A program made the position numbers and the translations under genes. DNA of 64,000 nucleotides from Cylicocyclus nassatus (lineage: Eukaryota; Nematoda; Chromadorea; Rhabditida; Strongylidae). Shown one piece after another: positions 1 through 9,089 of this stretch. The number at the start of each line of letters is the position of its first letter. The first letter of the stretch is position 1. The notes under the pieces were generated by a model. The model made no database searches. It was not told the DNA's origin and worked only from the letters and a program-made list of their open reading frames with translations. Location of the stretch: assembly GCA_958299035.1 (NCBI GenBank), contig CATQJL010000001.1, positions 34,200,780 to 34,264,779 on the forward strand, in the 5' to 3' direction.

Positions 1-57
1 GCAGGGATATTAGTGCATACGGGCCTGAGAAGGTTTCGAAGTTCACCAAAAGAGTAA
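1..57 (+). CDS. 3' end of small single-span membrane protein gene (partial)
   Basis: The window opens inside the last exon. The frame reads AGILVHTGLRRFRSSPKE and stops at 55-57. The fuller copy is in the right arm (13,886-14,022, minus), where a hydrophobic span AELFIIGVAASLAAGILV precedes a short basic tail. A short single-span protein with a positively charged C-terminus could be a mitochondrial or endomembrane subunit, but I do not recognise the family. The next gene starts 43 bp downstream behind a good acceptor, a spacing compatible with a nematode operon. Confidence 0.45.
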   Translation, partial: AGILVHTGLRRFRSSPKE

Positions 58-88
58 TTTCTAAAAAAAACTGTGAAGGGCTTTTTTC

Positions 89-97
89 TTATTTCAG
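89..97 (+). promoter_or_regulatory. Probable spliced-leader acceptor site
   Basis: The pyrimidine-rich TTATTTCAG ends 3 bases before the ATG at 101 and only 40 bases after the upstream stop. In nematodes this layout marks a trans-splice site, possibly of a downstream operon gene. SL usage is inferred; only the acceptor consensus is visible. The mirror copy is at about 13,846-13,854 on the minus strand. Confidence 0.5.
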
Positions 98-100
98 TCA

Positions 101-396
101 ATGTCTTCCAATATTGTGGTTCTGTTTCTGTTGTTCGTCACTGTTGCTGCCAACATTAATTTCGAACAGATAAAACAACTAGCAAACTTCGTAAGTTCCA
201 ACACTTTATATAATCTAAGTTGCTGGAATCCAAATCAATAATTTTGCAGTGCAAGCAGGAGTGTCAAGAACAACTCGAGAAAGGAGACTTTGGTGTTTAT
301 TCCGCGTGCATCAAGAATTGCACCAGCAATTCTCTTCTGCAGTTTGTTAAGATACCGGCTCCAGATTACTCTCGTCCTGATCCTGACTTGGCCTGA
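101..396 (+). CDS. Secreted four-cysteine (CX3C...CX3C) peptide, two exons
   Basis: Exon 1 (101-190, 30 codons) encodes a signal-peptide-like start, MSSNIVVLFLLFVTVAANIN. A 59-bp intron (191-249, GTAAGT...TTTGCAG) follows in phase 0. Exon 2 (250-396) begins CKQEC and continues to CIKNC, then a short Pro/Asp-rich tail, with stop TGA at 394-396 and AATAAA at 413-418. The mature part has C-x3-C-x14-C-x3-C, the spacing of helical-hairpin (alpha-hairpinin-like) peptides; that fold is an inference. It is 78 aa in total, probably secreted, and its function is unknown. A paralogous exon 2 with the same phase lies at 21,204, and the identical gene is mirrored at 13,547-13,842. Confidence 0.65.
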
Positions 397-1578
397 TTGG
401 TCAAGTGTGATTAATAAACCCTCTTGTTGATATGTCATGTGCTGTAGATGCAAACCTTGATTTGCTTTCATTGCTTCAAAGAGCATGCATATTTCAAACT
501 GTCTGAGTTTGCTCTGTTTTCGGCTGACCTTCAACAAGCCCCAGAACCTTGAGGAAAGCAACCACCATGCCAGAGGGTGATTGATTCAAGATTACCTCAC
601 GCTTTCTGAGCCAGCGCTTTCCAAGCACTTCACATTTTGGGGGAAGGTAGCACAGTGGAAACAGCAAACCTAGTGCAACTGGCGAAGATATTTAGCATTT
701 TTCTGGTGAAAACGTGCAAGCCTCATAGCTAAAATTAGCGATTTCAACTGATTTTGTATGTGTCTCACTGCAATATTGTGATTCTGTTTCTGTTGCTCGT
801 CACTGTTGCTGTTGCAGGTAAGGGCAGATGCGTTCCAATATACAGCCTAAGAGGACACTGAAACAGGATCAAACCTGTATCAGGATTTGCGCGTGTTAGG
901 CCATTATTTATTTGTTTATTTAATACACAGGAGTGCACCGAAACAGAACAAAAAAGAAAGAAAAAAACACAACACAGAACGCAACAACTGGGATTGGATC
1001 ACTTGTCCCTTGCCGGATTGATCAGGTCGTTCTCCTTCTCCAAAAAGTGAGTAGGGCTCTGCCGAGTTTCTTTTCCCTTACCCGAACGCATTATAAGGTC
1101 AGAAATTACCAGGGCTCGGCTGACCAGCTTAACCCGGGCGGACAAATCCGTCAGGGACCCTGGGCGACAAGAAGGGGGACCTCTAGGTAGAGCGCTCACT
1201 TATCTTCGATATCCTCAAACGGCTATTCCATGCCAAGAGAACTTTTCCAAACTCTTTAAAAGATAGTAAACTATGGAAATTGTAAGTCATCATGCGAAAT
1301 GACAGTGAATATCATCAAAATCCCTTCAAAATCATCATGACTACTTTTTGGAAATGCGTTTGACACGCATGGCTTAATCTCTCAACTGACAAGGGAACGA
1401 TACTCAATGTCCGTGGCCTTTTGAGACGAGATGTATACCATTACACTCGCCTTCAAACGCTGATTCCGAATCTGACTTCCGTTTCTGCTAATCGTTTCTT
1501 TGAAAGAAGTTATGGAGGAATTTCAAGCCAACTTTATCCGCCCAAGGTATGGTCACCAGAACGGCCTCTACCGGCGCC
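397..1578. other. No intact gene; degenerate repeats
   Basis: This stretch holds a broken duplicate of the peptide signal exon (760-817) and an A/T-rich segment at about 900-990 (TTTATTTGTTTATTTAATAC followed by acaggagtgcac). That segment resembles 25,858-25,950 and is likely the tail of a dispersed repeat. Open frames around 930-1,200 have no recognisable domain and I regard them as chance. Confidence 0.5.
760..898 (+). pseudogene. Degenerate second copy of the four-cysteine peptide gene
   Basis: 760-817 is close to exon 1 of the gene at 101: it encodes NIVILFLLLVTVAVA and ends at a GTAAGG. The start codon position is GTG instead of ATG. The downstream frame 846-898 ends TCIRICAC and a stop, reminiscent of the second cysteine pair. 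The apparent intron (818-845) is only 28 bp, too short for normal splicing. It is read as a decayed tandem duplicate and is mirrored near 13,045-13,183 on the minus strand. Confidence 0.4.
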
Positions 1579-1648
1579 ATGTTATTGTCTAGTGATTAGT
1601 GTGATAGCCTCATAACTTGATACATGTGTAGGTTCAAATCCTTTTGTG
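1579..1648 (+). repeat. tRNA-derived repeat, copy 1 (left arm)
   Basis: A tRNA-like body has A box TTGTCTAGTG and B box GGTTCAAATCC at tRNA-like spacing. The acceptor strands do not pair, so this is a SINE or tRNA-derived repeat rather than a tRNA gene. About 150 bp on the 5' side (1,400-1,500) is shared with the oppositely oriented copy at 1,826-1,896. Confidence 0.5.
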
Positions 1649-1825
1649 TTTTTATTTTGCACTACCTCAATTAAAGTTGTTCGAGATTCTCTCGAATTAT
1701 GGTCATTGGATACATTTTAACGCAAATAGTAAATTTTTAAATTCCACATTTTCTGAAGAGTAAGGGCGTTCAGTTAGCTCGAAGATACGAAAGAAGGTTT
1801 ATTGAGGCAACGCAAAACTGAAAAA

Positions 1826-1896
1826 CACAGAAGGATTCGAACCTACACCTGCATCAACTCATGAGCCTATCGCGCTAACCACTAGACCACACGCGC
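1826..1896 (-). repeat. tRNA-derived repeat, copy 2 (left arm, inverted)
   Basis: On the minus strand it has A box TGGTCTAGTGG and B box GGTTCGAATCC, with an anticodon-loop-like CTCATGA (CAT). There is no proper acceptor stem. With copy 1 it forms a smaller inverted pair nested in the giant arm. The homologous flank continues to about 2,060 (Cgttcc/tctgctaatcgc blocks). Confidence 0.5.
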
Positions 1897-2278
1897 ACCC
1901 TCGCTGCTGCCGCTTTGAACATATTTCAGTGGACAGCCAAAGCCCACACAATCCTTTACAATATCTTTGAAGCGATTAGCAGAAACGGAAGACAGATTCG
2001 GAATCAGCGCTCCAAGACGAGTGTAATGGTGTACAACTCATCTCAAAAAGCTACGGACACCGAGTATCGTTTCCTTGTGAGCATATAGCGGTGACAGAAT
2101 CAAACACGTATATGCGTGCGAAAGGTCACACAAGATGATGACGTGGGGCATCGATCACCAAACGCGAGAGCGACCACAATTTCGCTGTTGCAAACGCAAG
2201 CGAATAAGTAACACACAACGCGCATGGAAGCGAGTTCCACGAATTTCCGGTGTTTTCATTGAGCAATTCAGTCAAAAC

Positions 2279-2344
2279 GGGAAAATCTTGCTGTCATAGT
2301 AGACGAATTAGAGGAAAATCTTGCTGTCATAGTAGACGAATTAG
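2279..2344. repeat. 33-bp tandem duplication
   Basis: Two perfect head-to-tail copies of a 33-bp unit containing CTTGCTGTCATAGTAGACG. The same duplication is present in the other arm (11,598-11,663), so it predates the arm duplication. Confidence 0.85.
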
Positions 2345-2547
2345 AAAGTTTCTAGCAAAACCGGCGATTATCAACGAATTTTGGCGGAAGAGGTCATTAT
2401 TAACAAATCCTTGCAAAACAAGGAGATGTCAACGAATCTTTAGTAGCCACCAATATTCAAAGTTTGCAAAACGTTTACAGATGCTAGTCTTCTCCGAAAT
2501 TCTTTAGAATTCTTGCAAGAGACTATTTCGCTCGGCAACAGGCTAAG

Positions 2548-4848
2548 CTATCTTGACATTGTGCGGCAAACGAATGAATTAAAGGCATTGGAAAGAAATC
2601 TATTTCCTAATTTACGGTATCCGATGGAAAATGCACCTGTGCGAATGCTGCAGGGCCTGAACCAGTATTTACTAGGTATTAATCTGGTTTCCAACCTCAG
2701 GATGCGGAAGCAAAAGACTAGATCATTGCATATACGTCTGTTTTTTAGACTTCGTAGACCTAAGGCAAAAAGTCTGTCACTGTAAGGGGGCAAGGATTGA
2801 GGATAGTCAGAATTCGGGAAGCATCCGTAAAAAACTGTTCTAGTAAGTTTTTTGCACTTTTTCTAGTTTTTCCGTATTTTTCTTGGAGAAAGGACTCCAG
2901 ACGGAGATCCGTATTCCATAAGAGGTAAAGCAAAAGTCTTGTACATTCTGATCAAGATCTTTGCATCGTTACAGTGAATTCTTCTAAGTATGATAAATAG
3001 AACTGAAAGTGCTTTTTTGGTGACAGTATCATAGTGAAACGAAAATTTTAGCTGATCATCGACAAAAACGCCCAAATTTTCTGTGAGACTACAATGTTCG
3101 AGATTGACTCCATCACATACATAAGTGGGACTGGCAGATTTTCCTAAATGCATGACCTTAGTTTTGAGAGCGTTAACCGGAAGACCCACTCTTCAGACCA
3201 GAAAAGCATATTTTGTATAGAAGATGAGATTGCTTGGTATGCTACGTTTTGCTCTGGTTCTGAGTAGCAGAAATAGATTTTTATGTCGTCTGCGAAGATT
3301 TGAATTTTAATGTCTGAATGTGTTTCAAGAAAGAAGGCAGATCTGCTGCGTAAACCAGAAAAAGCAGAGGTGACAGTATGCCAACCTGAGGTACCCCACT
3401 CCTGCAAAACGTTTGGAGAAACTAGTCCCAACGCGAACAGTCATCCCGCGATTTTGCAGGTAAGATGCCATCCAAACAAGCAGATGTCCACGAATTCCAT
3501 AATTTTCAAGTTCAAAGGTAGCTTGGAATGCACCACGCGATCAAAAGCTTTGGAGAGTCGAAGAAAACTATGTCCACAGATTTTCCTTGATTCAAAGCAC
3601 TGATCCAATCAAAAACTGAGTCAGCGAGTAATGCAGTGGTGAACCCCCCTTGGAGGAATCCATTTTGACTTGACGGAAAAATACTGTTTTGTTCTAACCA
3701 ATCGAATAGAATGTCTTTCAAAGCTTTTCTAGTATTTTCCCAGCTGGAGCTGTAATACTTATTGGACGAAAATTGGATAGAGCGTTGCATTGTTCGCGCT
3801 TGGGTATAGCTGTTACCAAAGCCTCCTTCCAAACCTTTGGTACCTCTCCAAATGGCAAAGAAGCATTGAATATCAAAGCTAAAGGGTAACCAAGGCATGC
3901 GCACATTTACGAAAAACAATCTGAGGAATTCCATCGTATGCTAAAGTTGTTGTAGCTTTCAGTTTTCTAAGATCCGCTGAATCTTTACGGGTTAGATGTA
4001 AACTCAGGGCAACAAGAAGATACTCGAACTATAGTATGGCCAAGAGCAATCTCATTTTCGCGTGTGTCAAAAGTGTCTTCAGTGAAGGACGAAGCGAAGT
4101 AGTTTCCTAGTGCTTCAGCTTTATCCCTTTCGCTTAGAGATAGATGGCCTTGATCGTCGACTAATTTATAAATACTTTGCTGTCCTTTAGTTCTACTTCT
4201 GAAATAACCATAAAGTTCTTTTAAAGTGCATCTAGAAAGACGTCTTTCGCGATTTGCCAAGTATCTCTTAATGTGGTAGTTTATGTCCTCACAAACTTTC
4301 TTGTACAATACATGTGTAGAGGATCATGTAATTGCGAAAAAAGTCTGGACTTTTGTTCCAAAAGATTCTGTATATGCACAGGATAATTTTGTTGTTGAAC
4401 TGGCGAAAAGCGAAAAGGTACGTGCTTAGAGAAGAGTAGATACAAGGTCTTGCAAAAACGTTTTAGAGATCTTCGACAGACTCATAGTTTTCAAAAAGAG
4501 TGAACCAGTCAATGTCTTCGAGAGCTTTACTTATCTCTGAAAAATTAGCTTTGCGAAGGTTAGGATATGGAACAAAATTGTTTTTGCTCGCACTAAATTC
4601 AATCTCAAACTTAACTACGTTATGGTCTGAAGTGCCAAAAGATGGGAGGACAGCAACGTTTTCAACTAATTCGTGAGAAGAAAATACAAGATTAATGACT
4701 GAATCCCCTCTAGTAGGGAAGTTAACGTGTTGTTGAAGATTGCAGTCATACACAAAAGAGAGGAAATTGTGATTGACGAGAGCGGGAGACAAGAAATTTT
4801 TTTGATTATGATTAATGACATTATGATTTTGTCTTGGTAGCTATCCAA
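2548..4848 (-). pseudogene. CR1-like LINE, 5'-truncated and frameshifted (left-arm copy)
   Basis: Read 5' to 3' on the minus strand, the pieces are: an endonuclease C-terminus at about 4,792-4,463 (NLQQHVNFPTRGDSV, then SDHNVVKF); an RT N-terminal region at 4,308-3,985; fingers/palm pieces at 3,934-3,512 (NFRPISI, then QNGFLQGGF); the catalytic box FADD near 3,290; and a C-terminal region at 3,189-2,548 including LRSLKNRRICNDLV, typical of CR1/Jockey-type RTs. Several frameshifts separate the pieces and the N-terminus is missing, as expected of 5'-truncated LINE insertions. It is not active. The right-arm copy at 9,090-11,395 is almost identical. Confidence 0.8.
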
Positions 4849-4869
4849 AGTTTTTCAAGGTTTAAAGGA

Positions 4870-5060
4870 TTGGTCCGGTTCGGTTAATCGAATATTCGAA
4901 AGTTCAAATTTTGGAATGTATCCATATTCAAATATTTGAATTCGAATAACATAAAAATCGGAAATCGATTAATACTCGTTCATTTGAAAAATTCTCGAAA
5001 TTCAATTATTCGCTATTCATTAGTTCATAAATTTCCAAAAATATTATCCGATATTCGTTG
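4870..5060. repeat. AT-rich TTCGAA/AATATTCG array (left arm)
   Basis: Short palindromic words (aatattcga, aatatttgaattcg) recur here. The composition resembles the subterminal arrays at 50,890-51,150, 52,990-53,126 and 55,405-55,470. The mirror copy is at 8,885-9,070. It probably belongs to the same transposon family. Confidence 0.55.
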
Positions 5061-5128
5061 GATGAAAATTTGCGTTCGTCACAACTATATCACAAAAAGG
5101 CAAAAAGCATAGTTCATCGTTCGGTTTC

Positions 5129-5153
5129 AAGCAGTGGTATCAACGCAGAGTAC
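5129..5153 (+). other. SMART template-switch / IS-PCR primer sequence (artefact)
   Basis: A perfect 25-nt match to the SMART oligo, beginning AAGCAGTGG and ending GCAGAGTAC. The other arm keeps 26 native bases at exactly this place (8,791-8,816), flanked on both sides by identical sequence. Primer sequence has therefore overwritten genomic sequence at equal length in one arm. It is not a biological feature. Confidence 0.95.
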
Positions 5154-5327
5154 TTGTTACATTTACATTTCTGGAGAAGAAGGTGGTTGGGACTATATAT
5201 TAGTTTCTTAAGGCTGGTAGTTGATGAAAAAGGTCACGCGAAAATGCTAATGAAATCTGAGTAGGCAGAGCCTACTACCTACTAGCCTACTAGCCATTTG
5301 TGCCATCAAGGCTCGTTGTATGAAACC

Positions 5328-5791
5328 ACTTGAAGGCAGTGTCAGCAAAAACTTGATTTTGAGATTTTGTGCTTACGCGGACCTATTCGCCATGCTGAAT
5401 CCGATAAACCACAATGGAGAACGCGAAAACGCCAAAAAGGCCTTAACGCAGGAGAAAATCGCAGGTGGGCGGAGCCGTTCACAGCGCGACGTCACTCTCC
5501 CAGACTTCAGGAGCGATCTTCTCGGTTCCGATTTTATGCCACGCGTTTCGCAGTTGGGTAGTGGTGATGTTAGTGCGGTTAGCGGAATCGAGAAGACCAC
5601 TCCTGAAGCTGGGAAGGTGAAGCCACTATGTGAACAGCCCCGCCCACCTGCAATTTCCCTTCTCTGTTAGAGCCTTTTTTGGCCGTTTTCGCGCTTCCCA
5701 GTGGTGATTTTCGGATTCAGCATAGCGAATAGGCCCAGGTAAGGCTATAATCTCAAAATCGACTTTTTGCTTGGACACTGCCTTTAAGGTG
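5328..5791. mobile_element. MITE with GGCAGTGTC termini
   Basis: The ends are inverted: left GAAGGCAGTGTC, right GACACTGCCTTTAAGG. Roughly 160-230 bp on each side is complementary (acctattcgc / gcgaatagg; gcgaaaacg / cgttttcgcg). Only the left ~240 bp survives in the right arm of the giant repeat (8,377-8,616), where it is cut off by hairpin element A. Other elements with GGCAGYGTCC ends lie at 31,522 and about 60,050. Confidence 0.7.
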
Positions 5792-5939
5792 CATGTGTTT
5801 TTGGAAAGTAAGGATGAGGCTTGACTTATGGCTTTGATTTCACAGCGCACGCAACTGCTGAGAGGTTCAAAATGGAATACGGCACTGATGGCTGGCTAAC
5901 GAAAACCATGAATTGCATTTTTATGCAAAATGATCATAT

Positions 5940-6260
5940 CCATAATCAGCATGGCAAACAACCCCACCACACCAAGTTTCGACAAAATTCTTGATTTCGC
6001 CCAACTACCGTTTCCCTACCGTAACCTTAATATGAGGCCAAATGACGAAAAATGTACGTCATATTCGTGATCGGCGTGCCAAATAACCCCACTGTACCGA
6101 GTTTCAGACGTGTTTTGTTTTCGTGTTTTCGTGTTTTTTCTCGTGTTTCGCCCAACTACCGTATCCCCGCAACTTCGCTATGTGGGCAAGTGGGGAGAAA
6201 TGAGCATAGGATTCGTGATCAGCACGTCGGACAACCCCCGGGGCCGAAATTTTCAAAATT
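5940..6260 (+). repeat. Degenerate ~130-bp tandem array with GATCAGCATG motif
   Basis: Three units start near 5,943, 6,067 and 6,215, each with a variant of GTGATCAGCATGYCAAATAA followed by ACCCC. The first two add a segment like CAAGTTTCAG and then CGCCCAACTACCGT. The same motif occurs singly at 16,691, 62,953 and 63,890-63,940 (minus). Confidence 0.55.
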
Positions 6261-6284
6261 CCAAATTTTTGTGTTCAACAGTGC

Positions 6285-6632
6285 ACCGTGATACCCCCAT
6301 CGTGCTCAATGAAACTCGGAGCAAAATCTGTACCGGAGGACTTTTTTGCTGCATCTCTACATTTGCGCATTATTTCTCTTTCTATAACCAAACTCAGAGT
6401 TAACTCTAAGTTTCGCGGGCGCCTGAAACGCGCACCCAACTCAGAGTTAGCGCGCAGCTCAGCTGCGCGTCTCGTCGCGTAGCGTCTCGCCTGGAACGAG
6501 TTACACCGTGTTTCCATACTTGGGATAAACTACGTCTTGCGGATTATCCTGCCATATCACTCCTTCCCCCATTTGGTTCTTTATGCAGGTTTTAATGGTC
6601 CCTAAAAGGTGCATGTTAACTCGAAGTTAACT
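6285..6632. repeat. Dispersed repeat with AACTCAGAGTTA motifs (copy 1)
   Basis: Homologous in reverse orientation to 51,690-52,077. Shared blocks include gatacccc, gagcaaaatctgtac/gagcaaaatgtac, gacttttttgctgc and ttatttctctttct. Internal AACTCAGAGTTAACTC and TTAACTCGAAGTTAAC are short inverted repeats. No coding capacity; probably a nonautonomous transposon. Confidence 0.5.
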
Positions 6633-6639
6633 CTGGATA

Positions 6640-8376
6640 CCCTCGATACATAGAGCCACGTACACTGGTAACCTTCACTTTGAGGTATGGGGGCACAACC
6701 TTCACCTGGAAAAAAACAGAAGTCATCCTGGGCCTTGCCCCGGATGTTATTATCCTGACTGTATTGGAACGAATGTTAATGAAGCAAGTATAGAGAATAA
6801 TATCTTTAGCTTATCTCAGCGAAACCGAGAATTTGCGTTTTCATAGCCTTTTTTACCCTAAAAAGAATTTTCTTGGGATCTTCGCCAGAATTCAAGACAA
6901 AATTCCTTAATTATCCTCTCATTTGAAAAAATCGAGTTCAAAAGTTTGAGAAAACTATTGGAGTTAAATAAAAACGAGGAACTGCGCTTAAATCTTGCGC
7001 AGAGAGTCGCTCACGAAAACGCTGGTCTATCTCGTTAATGAGTGATTTTCAAAGCTTGGCACGTCGTCAGTTCTCCTCGTCGTGTCATGACGATCATAAG
7101 CCTCAAGCTAAAATAATATGTCGCGTTAGATGCCATTGCATCAAGGGAAAGAAGAATTTGAAACAAAAAACTTCTATAATGGACTTCAGTTATTTTCCAA
7201 ACTCTTAATCACGAAGTTTAAAGCCAAAATTTAATCGTGTAAAACCTGTCGAAACGCGCAGCTCAAACTCAGAGTTAACCCAGAGCATACTTTCGATAGT
7301 CTAGAAACAGGGCGTCAAAAGTGAAGGTTGTTTGAACATCTGAGGTCATAAATAGTGAAGTTTGTTTAGAGAAGATCAAAGAAGAGGATATGACGTAAAA
7401 TAGACATAAAAAGCAAAAGAAACTGCTGAAAACTGGATTAAAACGCTGCAAAGAGGTCTGAATTTTTCATTTAGCGGCTTTTCAACGTACAAGTTTTCGC
7501 CAGGACCAGCAATTCGCAGCACGGGGTTTTGATTTTTGATGCGTCCTTTGAATTTTTACCCCCGCATTGACGTTCCTGTTTCCTGGCACGTTGTCTGAAT
7601 TGTTGCGCTTTGTTCTGGGCAATAATCGCCCAAGCTGGAAAAAAAACGATGCGAAAGCACTGAAACAGAACAAGATAAAGAAAAACGCACTTTTTACGCT
7701 TTTTCGCAAAAAATTCCATCATAATCGAAGAGGTAAGGGCTGGGTGGTTGTCTGCCTTATGAACAGAAGCAAGATCTGTGGAATGCACGAAAAAACCGCG
7801 TGAAAATAGTTAACCTAGGAGAAAAACAGGAGATTTTCGAAAACAAAGTTTATGCCGGATAGACCAAATCAAAAAATATAGCTCTGGGACGTTGACGGCG
7901 TGAAAATAGAAATCAAGAGCTTCAAAATGATATATAGCTCGCTAAAATTGGATTCGAAACAGCGAAGAAAGGGGGTACCAGAGCCAAATACCCCGCGCCC
8001 CGCGTTTGGGGTAGGGAGGTAGCGCGCAGCGCGCGGAGACGCAGACGAGCAGCGGAGACAGACCAGAGCCGACGGGGCATTTGGCTCTGGTAGAGGATCT
8101 CGGCGGATCTCAACGAAACTCTACAACATTATATATCATTCTGATCGTCATGACACGACGAGGAGAACTGACAACGTCTTAAGCTTCGAAAATCAATCAT
8201 TAACGAGATAGACCAGCGTTTTCGTGCGCGACTCTCTGCGCAAGATTTAAGCGCAGTTCCTCGTTTTTATTTAACTCCAATAGTTTTCTCAAACTTTTAA
8301 ACTCGATTTTTTCAAATGAGAGGATAACTAAGAAATTTTGTCTTGAATTCTGGCGAAGATCTCAAGAAAATTCTTT
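6640..8376. mobile_element. Large hairpin element, copy A (truncated)
   Basis: The left end starts TACCCTCGATACATAGAG and is shared with copy B at 26,010. 6,840-7,098 is the inverted complement of 8,140-8,376. The central segment (7,500-7,740, tttgatgcgtcctttgaatt onward) matches the centre of copy B. The right arm stops abruptly at 8,376, exactly where the right arm of the giant inverted repeat begins. Open frames inside have no recognisable domain. Confidence 0.7.
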
Positions 8377-9089
8377 ATCACCACTACCCAACTGCGAAAC
8401 GCGTGGCATAAAATCGGAACCGAGAAGATCGCTCCTGAAGTCTGGGAGAGTGACGTCGCGCTGTGAACGGCTCCGCCCACCTGCGATTTTCTCCTGCGTT
8501 AAGGCCTTTTTGGCGTTTTCGCGTTCTCCATTGTGGTTTATCGGATTCAGCATGGCGAATAGGTCCGCGTAAGCACAAAATCTCAAAATCAAGTTTTTGC
8601 TGACACTGCCTTCAAGTGGTTTCATACAACGAGCCTTGATGGCACAAATGGCTAGTAGGCTAGTAGGTAGTAGGCTCTGCCTACTCAGATTTCATTAGCA
8701 TTTTCGCGTGACCTTTTTCATCAACTACCAGCCTTAAGAAACTAATATATAGTCCCAACCACCTTCTTCTCCAGAAATGTAAATGTAACAGATTTTCGGA
8801 AGAGATTTTTGCTACCGAAACCGAACGATGAACTATGCTTTTTGCCTTTTTGTGATATAGTTGTGACGAACGCAAATTTTCATCCAACGAATATCGGATA
8901 ATATTTTTGGAAATTTATGAACTAATGAATAGCGAATAATTGAATTTCGAGAATTTTTCAAATGAACGAGTATTAATCGATTTCCGATTTTTATGTTATT
9001 CGAATTCAAATATTTGAATATGGATACATTCCAAAATTTGAACTTTCGAATATTCGATTAACCGAACCGGACCAATCCTTTAAACCTTG

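Larger units (their letters stand above)
1..5568. repeat. Left arm of giant inverted repeat I
   Basis: This arm is the reverse complement of 8,377-13,942, with paired positions summing to about 13,943-13,945. All genes and repeats inside it recur in mirror order. Differences are few: scattered single bases, a small indel near 3,210/10,700, and one 26-nt block at 5,129-5,154. The arm is still paired at base 1, so it may extend beyond the window. It is either a real inverted duplication or an assembly or amplification product, and the foreign primer inside it makes the second possibility serious. Confidence 0.93.

Noticed and set aside
235..561. 108-residue minus-strand frame at the left end (and its mirror 13,382-13,708)
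   Set aside because: It is antisense to the spliced four-cysteine peptide gene, which has signal peptide, intron and polyadenylation signal.
5058..5264. 68-residue frame containing SSGINAEY
   Set aside because: The peptide is the translated SMART primer. The frame has no domain and the other arm differs at that point.
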